From positions 32,040,612 to 32,104,611 of the forward strand of contig OZ038450.1 of assembly GCA_964036195.1 (NCBI GenBank): DNA of 64,000 nucleotides, read 5' to 3'. A program made the translations under genes and the position numbers. Of the stretch, positions 34,580 through 45,556 are shown in pieces. Source of the stretch: Sphaerolaimus hirsutus. Taxonomy: Eukaryota; Nematoda; Chromadorea; Monhysterida; Sphaerolaimidae. Position 1 is the stretch's first letter. Each line of letters begins with the position of its first letter. A model generated the notes under the pieces. It did no database searches, was not told the DNA's origin, and saw only the letters and a list, made by a program, of their open reading frames with translations.

Positions 34580-36343
34580 CCACTGCATGTAAACATAACC
34601 AATATACCCAATACAAGCAATTGTGATAATAATGAGTATAATGTTCACAGCTGTTTGAAGTGGCCCAGTAAGTAACGTGTCTAATACAGACGCACCACCT
34701 GTGACACTACCGTGAATGATGTGACCCAATTCTTTTCCTACACCTTCAAAATATGCACCAACCCCTTGGCCGATGCCAGCAATATATGCCTGCACTGCTT
34801 TAGGATCGTTGGATTTTGTTGCAATATAATCGACTGAACGTGTGACTTGTTGTTCGAGTCGTTGCAAATTTTGAAAGTGATGATGTGCAGCCATGATACT
34901 GAGTGCAATATCAGTCATGCTTACACCTGGTGACCCGGAAACATTTAGTGTGAATGGTTTCCACGAGCCAGCCCAAATTAATTCGATTGGGAGTTTTGTG
35001 ACGTGCAAATTCGTTGGTCCATTTTCGTTGGCCCATGAATTATCATTTAATTGATAATATTTGTGATCTTTCATGAGACAATGATCTATTGGTGAATGTG
35101 TGATCAGATCATTGGTGCCAGGAGCAACGAACATAATATGTGGGTGATTTGTGACTTTGACCGGCAGAAATTTATAACAAGTATTGTTATATTCATGTTG
35201 AAAATAAATAATTTCTGCTGTGACAGGTTTACAATCCCAGAACATTAATATATCTCCATGCCATTCCACATAGAGATTTTGACGTCCTAGCAATGCTCGC
35301 AAGCCCAGTGTGGGATTGAATGTGACAATTGCATGAATTATATCTAGCTGGGTCTGACGGATGTGACATAATTGTTGCCAGATAGATCCAAATTGTTTTT
35401 GTTCTAGATGTGCAATTTTGTCAACTTCGTATTGTTGACGGGCTGTGAGCAAGTGAAACACACCAACATCAAGATTTGGTGCGAGTTTGAAATGAAGAGG
35501 AGCTTTTTCGGTTTCAGGTTTTTTCAATTTCTTAAGTTGATATCGAAGAAATTGAATGAATGCTGAGCCCTGATCAATATATTTTGCGTCTTTTGGCACG
35601 CATTCTGCATTATTTGGAAATTGTTGTGATCTCCATGTGACAGAAAACGCAGCTTGCAATTTTTCCACTATGTAATGATTTTGTGAATATTGTGCATCGA
35701 ATTGACCAATCTCTTGAAATGGACACTGCTTGTTAAAGGCAGTAGCATTCCATAAAGAGACGCCATTGTCGCTGTCATAACAATAGCCGGCTTGTGGGTT
35801 GCAATGTGACAGATCTTGAATTTCGGAAACAATTTTCTTTCCGTCAAGACTTGCGACCACACCTTCCTCTATGTGAAAGTTCATTACTGTGTTACTCAAA
35901 TTGTGACAAAAGTAACAATAATCGATGTGAAGTGATTTGTTAGTGCTCCACAATGCATGACCGATTTTTATTAAGGGTTCGCCTTTCCAAGTTTTATTTT
36001 GGTAGGCGATCATGCAATCGTAGGTTGTGACTCTGTGGTTTTTAATGACTTCTGGTGGCAGCATAGCTTTTCCGCCCACCAGACTCATATACGTGACTAT
36101 AGTATGCTCTTGTTGAAAGCATCTATAAATTGGTGTCGTTTGCGGCTGATCACGCAACGTCCATATGGACACCACAATATCCTCTATGGCCGTAACTTGA
36201 GGAAAGTGACATGTTACTTTTTCCGGAAGTTGAATTGCATGACCGGTGCGTGTTTTATGGCACAGATTGAAAGTTTTGTGATATTGATCTGTCCATGTGA
36301 GCGCGTTGGCTAATTTTGATTGTATTAGCAACGTGAGCGCCAT
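34580..36343 (-). other. Envelope-like glycoprotein region
   Basis: An ATG at 36343 precedes a short hydrophobic segment resembling a signal peptide (about residues 1053-1066 of the long frame). Several N-x-S/T sites and many cysteines follow. A Gly-rich pre-membrane stretch (about 1574-1605) leads into a strongly hydrophobic segment at about 1614-1636 (34592-34660), a likely membrane anchor. The domain position after integrase fits env-bearing BEL/Pao elements. The membrane-proximal Gly/hydrophobic pattern is reminiscent of class III viral fusion proteins, but that is only an impression. No splice site for an env mRNA is established. Confidence 0.6.
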
Positions 36344-39300
36344 TAAATGCGACACGTTTCCCCAGAACGAATATGTGCCAGTGTAGCGACATGTTCGACG
36401 TGGGTTTGCGCGTCTTGCATCTTGTTGTGAAGATTGTGATTGTTGATGTGATTGATCTGTTTGTGAATCATCACCCTTATCAGGTGAAGGTTGTGAATTA
36501 TCATCATCTTTTACCTCAGTGTCGATTTTATATTCAACACCGTCCTCTGTGTCGATTTCAAGAGGCACCAGGTTAGATGGAGATCTACGTGTGCGACGGC
36601 CGTTACTTGACAATACTGTGACTGCGCGTATTTTGCCATCGCTTGACACGTGTATTTCGTGAACGCGGCCCATTTGCCACATGCCGTGTGGCTGTTTATC
36701 ATCTGTGATTAACACCACTTGGCCACGTTTGGGAGCTTCGTTGATTGTGCCTTTTTTCAAGCGTTGATTTTTAGCTCGATCTTTGAGTAGGTCAATGTAT
36801 TGACGTGACCACTCATACCAAAGCACTTCACGATTGTGACGAATTTGGTCCCAAAGTAATGTGATGTCATCTCTGTCCTTTTCAGGCACAGAGTTGAGTG
36901 CAATTTCATCAATGCAATTGACGTCATTGACTCGTGGGGGTGTGAGTGTGTAGGATTTTCTGATTTGTGAAGGTGTGAGTTCGAAAGATCCATCCGTCAG
37001 CTTATCCCATTCCTCTTTTGGAATTTTTCGCATGGGTTCAATCGTGGTGGAATCGAGTTCCATCTCACGTTTTTCATCCATGTAACATGGTGGTGGGGTG
37101 CCCCAAAGAAAATGTATTGGGCGCAGTATCGCTGCACCAATGTCTGTGTTTGACAAGTATGACAATGGTCGCGTATTGACGGAGAATTCGACGTCAAGCA
37201 TGACTGTGAGAAATTCATGCCATGTGAGACAACGTCGTCCGCATGCCTTTTTGAGCAAGCGTTTGACTAAGCCTACCATGCGTTCGTACACGCCACCCTG
37301 CCAAGGACTGTTGGCTGTGATAAAATGCCATTTTACGTCCGGTAGCATTTTGACACAATTTTTGAATGCTGGGGCATTGTCGGACCAAATTGTGTCCGGC
37401 ATGCCTCGACGTGAAATAAAACGATTTAGAGCCATAATTGTGTCGGCTGTCGAGACACTATTGGTTGACTCTAAATGAATGGCGCGTGTACTGAAGCATG
37501 TTAGCAACAAAATGTGTTGACTGTGACGGGTTCCGTTCTGTGAATAAACTAACGGTCCCATATAATCAATGCCAATATGTTGAAATGGCTTGATGTGTGA
37601 TTGAGTTCGAGTGACAGGTAATGTGTGAAAATCAGGTAATGTGAATGGACCTCCTTCCGCTTTGCGGCATGTGACACATTTGCGCAAAATTTTTGCAACT
37701 ACCTGCTTGGCACTTGACAACCAGCAGTGTTCGCGTAAATCTGCTAAAGTGTGAAGCATGCCACTGTGACCAGCAAGCTCATGAAAATGAGTAACCACTA
37801 GCGTTGTTAACCACCCGGTCTTTGGCAGGTAGTAAAACAACGAAGGGTTTCGGTGTTCTTTGTGAGACACACGCGTGACACAATATAATAAATTATTCCA
37901 CGCGTCCCATTTGAGCATGTGGTGTTTGCCAAGTTGCGCTTGTGAAATGCAACTGGCACATTCCTCTGCCTGTGAAATGCGCAATACATGTCTAAATGCT
38001 TCGTTTAAATCAGCTTGTGTGATGGGTTTTGATAAATATTCGCTTTCGCGCTTTGCAGCTTTATGCATGGAGCGATTTAGCCAATATGTTTTGACACGAA
38101 GCAGATATACGACAGTACGCAACAATTTTGACAGTGTTGAAAATCGTCGAATGTCGATTTCGAATGGATTTGAAGGGATGTGACGTTGTCGACTTTCGAC
38201 AAATGGATTTTGAGGAGTGACATTTTGTGACAAATTGGGGTCCAAATTGACAGGTACTTGCTGTGCAAGAGCATTAGCTGGTTGTGAATCAGGCTGTGAA
38301 ACAGGCTGTGAAGTTACTGCTCCAGCATATAAAGGTCGACTGATGTGAGTGTCGCCTTTCGCAAGCTCTTCGGTGACAGGTTGCGCTTGATATTGCGAAA
38401 TGTCAAGCATGGTTGATGTGAGAGGTTCAGCTAAAAATGTGGGTCCGGTAAACCACATTGTTTTGATCATTAGTTGATCAAAAGTACAACCCCGTGACGC
38501 GATGTCGGCTGGGTTGTCTTTTGTAGCAACCTTGCAAATTTGAATGCAATGTTTTGACATTAGTGAATGGATTTTTGTGACTCGATTGTTGACAAAAGTA
38601 GCCAGCGGCTTTGCAGTATATAGCCAGCCGATGACAACTGTGCTATCGGTCCAAAGGAAATTACTGTGAATTTTCCATCCACCCAGCTCAACGAGTTCAT
38701 GATGTAAATAATCGATGAGCTGTGCACCAATTGTGACACCTAGCAATTCCAAGCGTGTGATTGTGAGGGGTTGACCTTGTTTTGACGGAAGTGGGGCTAG
38801 TTTTGTGCGAGCTGTGAGAAAACCACTAAAATATCGGTCATCTTCATAGCCATATTCGTCAGGTGAAATCGCTTTTTGACGCAAATAAGCGCAAACGGCG
38901 TATCCATCTTTTGAGGCATCACAAAACACATGTAATTCTAATGGCCGTGTGACGGCTTTGACATCGATGCCAAAAGAATGAAATGAGCGCGGGAATTTGA
39001 TTTGTCTTATGGACGAGAGATGTCGTTTTAAATCGTCCAGTAAGTCATCCGCCTCTGGGTCTTCGATGAGTTCATCCCAGGTTGTGATATTGCACCTTTG
39101 AATTATTTGTGACACGCGAAATTTCAACCGAAATAACGCGGGTGCTGTGACGCCAATAGGATCGTATGTTGAAGCCAGCAATTTGTTCAAATTGCGGCGT
39201 GTGGCTGTGACAATGAGCGTGAAATCTTTCTTAGGAGCTGGCATTGCAATGGTGTCTTCAATGTGATCGTAAACGAGACCCATTACTTTGATATATTGTG

Positions 39301-39517
39301 ACTTTTTCGGGTTGAGGTCATCAGGTTTGATTTTCTCCGAAACCATAGGCGAATTTGTCATCCATTCGCGCATGTTGAAATTTGCTCTGGCAAAAACAGC
39401 TTTAATTAAACGATAGAGCTGTATTGCATATTTGTCATCATCTACGCTGATAACTAAATTATCAACGTAAATGCTGTTGAGCAACAGCTCCAATTTCATT
39501 CGTTCATTAGTCTCAGC

Positions 39518-40079
39518 TAGGGTGTCAACTTTCCGTTTTCCGTTTTCCGTTTCCGCTTTCCGCAGGCAAATTTTTTTCCGTTTCCGTTTCCGTTTTCCGG
39601 CTGCTAAATTTTTTTTCCGTTTCCGTTTCCGTTTTTCCGGCCCATTTTCCGTTTTCCGGCTAAATTTTCAGTTTTTCCGTCTTTTTTTCCGTTTTCCGGC
39701 TCAATTGTCTCGTTTTCCAACTTTTTTCATTTTACAGCTCAATTTTCTGTTGCGGAACTGGCAAACATGCATGAAGGTTCATAATTATGTGAATTTTTTA
39801 TATTTCTAGCAAGATTTCAGCAAATTTTTTTATTTACGGATAAATTTCTGCAAATTTTTTCCCATTTCCGGCAAAATTTCAGCAAGTTTTTTCCGTTTCC
39901 GGCATAATTGCAGCAAATTTTTCCGTTTCCGTTTCCGTTTTCCGGCCTTTCATTTTTCCATTTTCCGTTTTCCGGCAAGTGCAAATTTTTTTCCGTTTCC
40001 GTTTCCGTTTTCCGGCAAGTTCAAAATTTTTTCCGTTTCCGTTTCTGTTTTCCGCCAAAAAGTTTTTGTTGACACCCTA
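39518..40079. mobile_element. 562-bp hAT-like MITE (TTTCCG type) inside RT
   Basis: The ends TAGGGTGTCAAC and GTTGACACCCTA are perfect inverted repeats flanked by GTCTCAGC on both sides (39510-39517 and 40080-40087). The body is an irregular TTTCCG/TTTTCCGG array running in one direction. Insertion plus duplication adds 570 bp, a multiple of three, so the frame downstream is unchanged, but stops inside the MITE end the upstream protein at 39950. Its closest relative here is 62531-63101. Confidence 0.95.
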
Positions 40080-40087
40080 GTCTCAGC

Positions 40088-41422
40088 GGGATGCATGTGA
40101 GCTAATTCTGCTTCTAGGTGATATTTGATAACAGTTGACAAAATGGATGGACTGCATGTGAGACCAAACAGCACCCTTGTGAATTGCATCATTTGAATAT
40201 TGTCTTCATGAGATGGAATGGTGTCATCACGCAGCCAGTAAAATTTTGTGAAAGCGCGTGATTTTGGGTGAAGAGCAATTTGTAAAAATGCTTTCTCAAT
40301 ATCTGCTAATAACACCACTTTTCCGGCTCTGAAGCGAAGCATTAATCCGAGCGCCAGTGGTGTGAGAACTGGGCCTCGAAATAAGCAATTGTTGAGACTT
40401 GGCTTGCCTGCAGAACCATCATACACTATTCGACATGTTGTCGATCTGCCAGGTGTGATGACAGGTTGGTGAGGTAAGATGTGTTCTTGCAAACCATCTT
40501 GTGAACCATAGACGGGTTCTATGACACTCTTGTGAAGTTGATCGGAGATGACTTTCGCGTATGTAGCGAATAAATCGGGATCTTTTCGAAACCGTTTCAA
40601 CAGTGACAGAAAGCGACGAAATGCTTCTGCATTGTTGGTTGGCAATTCTTGAATTGTTGATTTGAATGGCCAATCCACGCTATAGCGACCAGTTTCTGGA
40701 TCGAGAGTAATTGATTCCAGAATTAACTGTTCAGCTATGTCGTCATCATGTGATAATGGATCATCTGTGATACCTATTGACTCGAGACTGTGAAATTGAA
40801 ATAATGTCTCTTGGCCAACAGCAACAGCTGATGAAGCATGTGAACTGCATGAAACCATGAATTGATGTGGTGAAATGTCGGGTGTTGTGACAAATGACTG
40901 TGATGACGCATTTCCGCCAAGCATCAATCCAAGTATTGATTCGACTATGATCAATCCAGATGGGAGTTCGATTTCTGTTGGTCGAATGTCGAACTTCCAA
41001 TAATAGTCTTGACCAATGACTACATCTGGTTGACATAGTTTGTGACAAAACTCATCAGTCATTTTGGTCAATTCAAGCGGTTCCGCGAATTGTTCTTGTG
41101 CGTGTTCACCGTACACAATATAAATGACTGTTTTGTCATCTTGTGACAAAGGAGGTGGGCATGCATATGTTGCCAAATTATCCACTGCACGTAAAGTGAG
41201 CGGAATTTGTAACATATTGCCCTTATTGTCGACGTGTTTGTAAATAGGCATAACAGCCTCGACCAAAAACGTATTGACTGTGACAGGCGTTTTTGTCGCA
41301 AACACGTTCATTTGAAGAACAACATCTCCTTTGTTTTCAAAGTTATACTCATTTGCCACGGATGCTTTAATGTATGAATATTCGCATCCAGTGTCAAAGA
41401 ATACTAACAAAGGGTCTGTGAC
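40088..41422 (-). pseudogene. BEL/Pao protease and N-terminal RT
   Basis: Translation after the TGA at 41423 gives an aspartic protease with FFDTG near its start and a conserved VIGQDYYW region about 130 residues on. It continues into RT with RIVYDGSA, LLADIEKAFLQI (catalytic Asp) and a LFGLTCSP box. The first possible downstream start is a TTG at 41410, so expression would need readthrough from gag. The frame enters the MITE at 40079, separating this half of RT from the YVDN box. Confidence 0.85.
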
Positions 41423-43744
41423 TCAATTTAATTCAGCGTCTTTATTAATTAATGAAGCCTGGGCCACTTGCAAACGAACAATAGGTGCAAAATCGAACTC
41501 ACATTCTTGTTCGGCCTGTTGTCTGGTAGCGGTGTTGGGGTTACCGTAACCCGCTTGTGCGCTCAGCACCTCCACCGTGGGCCTGTGACTGGGTTGAAGT
41601 GGCACCGACGATGACATTTGGTTCGGGTTGAGGTGTGGGTACACCTCGTACCGTTTCTGCTGGAAGCCGCGGATTTTGGCTTCGACGGTCTCCATGTCCA
41701 TGCCGTCCTTGATGAGGCTGGCACGGAGCGTCGTCCACAGCTCGTTTTCGCTGTGATACTTGCGGGCTTCCTCTTGAGCTCTAGCCTGGAGCTCGTTCGC
41801 GGGCTTCGGCCATTCGCCCATGTCCAGCGGGCCGTCCATATCCATTTGATACAGCGTCTGCTGTCTCCACCGGAAATCGTTCTCGTCCGGGGGGATGACA
41901 CACACGCTCATCGGTTCCGTGTGTGAAGGCGGATACGATGGCGGTGCATGTGACGAAGCCGCGCCCGTTGTGATTACCTGAGCGTTGACAAAATTAGCGC
42001 TCGTTGCTTTGACAAAGGCTTTATTTTGTGAATTGTTTACCTGACGCCTGGCGGGTGCCTGTCTGGTAGGACAGAACGCCCCGTGATGCTGACCAATCTG
42101 GCGACAATAGTAGCAACTCAATCATTGAGTGCACTGTGACGCTTGATGGCCTCTGCGTGTGCAGCGCGTGCACACATCGCCCAAAGCTTGCAACCGTTCA
42201 GTGCGCTCTCTCGGTGTGACGTATTGAGGGCAATCGGTTGTGTAGTGCTCCTTGATGCCACAGAACAAGCACTCGAATTTCGGCTTGCGATAGTCAGCAG
42301 CAGGTTGTGAGGACTGCTTTTGACTAATCGCTCCGATCGCGGGAGTTCTGGGAGGTTGAGTGGAATTTTTATTTTTTCCTTGTTGCTTACCAACACTAGC
42401 ATTGGTACCAGCAAAAGCAACCGTATTGTGAATAGGTTTTTGTTTTGAAAAGGTATTTTGTGATTTATTTCCCTTTTTCTTTTGCTGTTGCCAACCTCCT
42501 CCATTTTGTGGCTTTTTTAACGATGAATTTTGTTATTTCTGAACAACATTTGAAGATTGTGAATTTTGTGGTTCAGTTTTCATCGCATCTAACCGAGCAC
42601 GAGCAATGGTAGTTAATGCATCAACAAACCTGACGACTGTGAGTTCTGTGTCGTCGGTTGCAGCAGTGCGCATCGAATTCCGGTGTTCTTCTGTGACGGC
42701 AAGAACAATATTATCGGGAAGATAACCACAAATTATTCTTAACACTGCACCAGAATCGACACTTTCACCCCTTTCTTTAAGTTGATTGAGAGTTGACAAA
42801 AGGGTTCTTGTGAAATTTGTGAGAGAGTCTCCTCTTGACGAAGGTTTTTCAAGTGAATACAATTTATCCCAAAGGGCGGCTTGTACCCGATGCGTTTCAC
42901 CAAAGTTTGACTTTAACATGGTGACCGCTGTGATGTAATCTCGACCATCACCTTTTTATCCGGCCAGCAGTTCCGCTGCTGGACCGGTAAGGCTGAGCTT
43001 GAGGTATGTATATTTCATACCAGTTGACAAATTAGCTCGGTCGTGAATTTGAGCTCGAAAAATCTCCCACCAAGCTGCCCATTCTAACGGATCACCGTTA
43101 TATTTAGCAAGCTCGATTTTAGGTAACTTTAATAAAGTTTCCGGTTGTGAAGGTTGAAAACTACTTCCCATATTGACAATGTTGTAAGGGGGTTGTGAAG
43201 GGGGTTGAGTAGTTAAATCAACATTAACATTTGACTGACCTTTCAAGGAAAGTATCAACCTTTCCGCGGATTTGATTTGCGCTTGGGCGGTCGCCATCCT
43301 CGATTCCAGCTCATCCATGAGCATCATCGCGTTGTTTGAGCCCGAGTAGAGCGCGCGCTCCAATTTTGCGTTGGCGCTCTTTATCTCTTCGGCCACTCCG
43401 TCTTCGTCTCTGTCTAGGCTTGTGATGTGATCTTGGACAATAGTTGTGAATTTGTCCATAGCCGCAGACAGGTCTGAGCGTTTCATCTCAGCTTGGTAGC
43501 CGTAGGCCTGAAGTAATTCTAATACTTCCTCCGCCGCGCGTATGTTCACGGCGGCGGGTTGTGACTCATCTTTGACGATTTTAGGAATCGGTTTGGATGT
43601 GAAACGTAGCACTCCGTTGCGCACTCCAGTCAACGCCCGGCTATGTTGAGTCAACGGATGAGTTGTGTCGGACTCATCTACGTTGCTCACAGGCATAGCT
43701 GCGGCGGCGGCGGCGCCTCGCTGAGCGCGTACGCGTTCCTCCAT
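41423..43744 (-). pseudogene. BEL/Pao gag with three internal stops
   Basis: The frame starts at ATG 43744. It has an Ala-rich N-terminus, a coiled-coil-like middle and the capsid-type box PLEWAAWWEIF, typical of BEL/Pao gag (DUF1759-like). Stops occur at 42956 (inside the capsid-like part), 42533 and 42122, and the frame ends at 41423. Between the stops the same frame still reads sensibly. Three zinc knuckles are recognisable: CLFCGIKEHYTTDC, CTRCTRRGHQASQC, and a third of C-x2-C-x5-H-x4-C form starting CYYC right after the stop at 42122. A shifted frame at 42118-42504 is a shadow. I infer loss of function or an unrecognised recoding mechanism. Confidence 0.85.
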
Positions 43745-44005
43745 AGCAAATCTCGATCGGTTGATTGCTTATTAGCAAAGTGGTAGCTAGCTGTGAACAA
43801 AATAAAATAATAAAAATAAATATTTTGTTTCTTGTGACTTGTACTTGTAAAATCGTAAGTAAATATGCACGCGCTACTAACGATTTTGCGTCCAAAACCG
43901 TATTACCGTAACCTCGTGCGTGTGACTCAGGCTGTGAAAAACAATTTCCAATGAAATTTCGCGCGAGACGACTTAATTAGAGTGACCAATTAGTTTAAAT
44001 TAGTC
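43745..44005 (-). other. BEL/Pao 5' leader
   Basis: About 260 bases lie between the primer-binding site and the gag ATG, the usual place for packaging signals. It contains several UCAC words in the RNA sense. Confidence 0.6.
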
Positions 44006-44023
44006 ACCCTGCTCGCTGCGCCA
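44006..44023 (-). other. Primer-binding site
   Basis: Reading the minus strand, the LTR's terminal CA is followed directly by TGGCGCAGCGAGCAGGG. TGG complements the CCA end of a tRNA. The tRNA species is not identified from memory. Confidence 0.75.
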
Positions 44024-45125
44024 TGTAAAATAATACGGAACTTGTGATGAAGTGACTTGTGAAGCAGCTCCTATTCCTAACCGAGGAAGAGGACAAATGT
44101 GAACGTATGAAAGTTGACGTGAAGCGTCGTCTCTAGTTGACGTTCCGTTATTTTATCAAATGTGATTAGTTGAGTTGAAGTGAATTGACGTGAGTTAGTG
44201 TGAAGCAAATTTAGATTGTTTACCAAAGGTTTTGACGAACGTTTTTATTTAGACAATTAAATACGAAGAAATAAGAGTAAATAAAATATATATAAAAATA
44301 TACGTAAACAAAGGAATTAATTTACAACTAAATTAATTACTTAAATAAAACGTAAAAGAAGCTCTAATTACCGGAGAAATAAGGCAATTTAAAGAAGGCA
44401 CTTAATTACGACAAAAGGCGACAATTAAGTGGCGCGGTTGTGAATAAAGCACCTCAAACAGCGCAAGTGTGAATTAAAGCACTGAGGTGACTTTTAGCAC
44501 CAAGAGTTAAACTTAGCACCAAAAACAAGCGACTTAATTAAAGTGACTACGGCGCTTATTTAGATCCTAGGAAGAGATTCGTGTGAAGTTGACGAGGTTG
44601 CAAACACTGCCGATTTTAGCTGTGAAATCGGCTTTTAAGGGCCAGACCGATGGCGATTGGTTTGGCGCCAATCGGTCGGCTCTAATCTCCGATTTTTACC
44701 CAACATTTCCAATTGTGAAAGTTCAATCCTTGCCCGCTCGCTTCTCCGATGAAAAGCGAGCTAAACTGGCAAGATAGTGAAAATGTGAGACAAGCCAGAC
44801 AGCATTTGAAATGGCGTGCGGGCCCGGCCCCCCACTCGGGGCGGGCCTGCCGCTTAACATAAACATGACGGCGTATTTGCGTGCTGCTTGTCAAGGAAAT
44901 GTGGCGGAATGTGAGCAATGACTAAGATCTAAATATGTGAGCGATGTGAAGCGCACGTTGTAAACAACATCGCTTGAGATATTAAATGGCGAATGTGAAG
45001 ATGTTAAAATTGGAATGTACATATGAATGAAATCTTGATAAGTTGAATTAATTAAATATAAAAGAGAACATAAGAACGTCAACTTAAATATTATAGGTTT
45101 TTACATTTTACGATAATGTTACACA
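44024..45125 (-). repeat. BEL/Pao 5' LTR
   Basis: It is the right copy on this strand, 1,102 bp, identical to the other LTR except T at 44848 by my reading. Transcription of the element would begin within it, toward lower coordinates. Confidence 0.95.
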
Positions 45126-45130
45126 TGTTA

Positions 45131-45548
45131 CACGAAGAACAAACCCTCTACTTGCTTATTTTGTAAGCCATGTCCATGCAATTGCAAGGATATTCAGAAC
45201 TTTTACCAACAAATGGGACTACACAACCGGTTTTTCTAGTTTACAATGACATTTTATGTCAACTGGTTTTCATCCCAATTCAAGGTTTGATGAGGAGCTG
45301 ACAAACAGCGTTCAAATGCATAGTGTTGCATTATGGCCCCACACAAGCTGGTTTTCAAGGTTCCCTCTGTGAAAACCCATTATTTTGTTTTCAAATGCAT
45401 TTAAACAGTCTGTGTAATCAGCAAAACGGCTGCCATCTTTGTTTTTTCCGCTGGTAGAACACATATTTGAAAACTATGGTAAAATGCTGCAGACAAAATA
45501 TTTTTTTTGGCGAAAAAAGTACGCATTTGTAGGACAAGCTGTAAGTGG
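45131..45548. other. Interior of the enlarged hAT element
   Basis: No gene or repeat end is recognised. The sequence continues 32181-32261 if the BEL/Pao element is removed. Confidence 0.4.
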
Positions 45549-45556
45549 CATGTGAT

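Larger units (their letters stand above)
33452..39499 (-). pseudogene. BEL/Pao pol-env frame: RT end, RNase H, integrase, DUF5641-like, Env
   Basis: An uninterrupted frame of 2,015 codons. Residues 11-14 are the RT box YVDN; 100-340 cover the Pao-specific region and RNase H, with FCDAS (D194), the TRLEL glutamate (E251), WTDS (D285) and NPAD. Integrase has an H-H-C-C zinc motif (about H573, H578, C608, C611) and D645, D707 and E739. Residues 923-982 resemble the DUF5641 tail usual after BEL integrases. Residues about 1053-1640 look like an envelope glycoprotein. The frame continues the gag/protease frame but is cut off from it by the MITE at 39518-40079, so the ATG at 39499 is not a natural start. 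I call it a pseudogene because the RT is split. Confidence 0.85.
32267..45125 (-). mobile_element. BEL/Pao LTR retrotransposon with env-like region
   Basis: The complete 12,859-bp element lies on the minus strand. The 1,102-bp LTRs begin TG and end CA and are flanked by TGTTA on both sides (32262-32266 and 45126-45130), a 5-bp duplication. The order in transcription is 5' LTR, primer-binding site, gag, protease, RT, RNase H, integrase, env-like region, 3' LTR, which is the BEL/Pao order. All coding segments share one frame, interrupted by four stops (TAA at 42956-42958, TAA at 42533-42535, TGA at 42122-42124, TGA at 41423-41425) and by a MITE in RT. The LTRs differ at only one site I can find (C at 33091, T at 44848), so insertion was recent. 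Confidence 0.95.

Noticed and set aside
42118..42504. 128-codon minus-strand frame inside gag
   Set aside because: Shifted relative to gag; the gag frame at the same place encodes two zinc knuckles, so this is a shadow.
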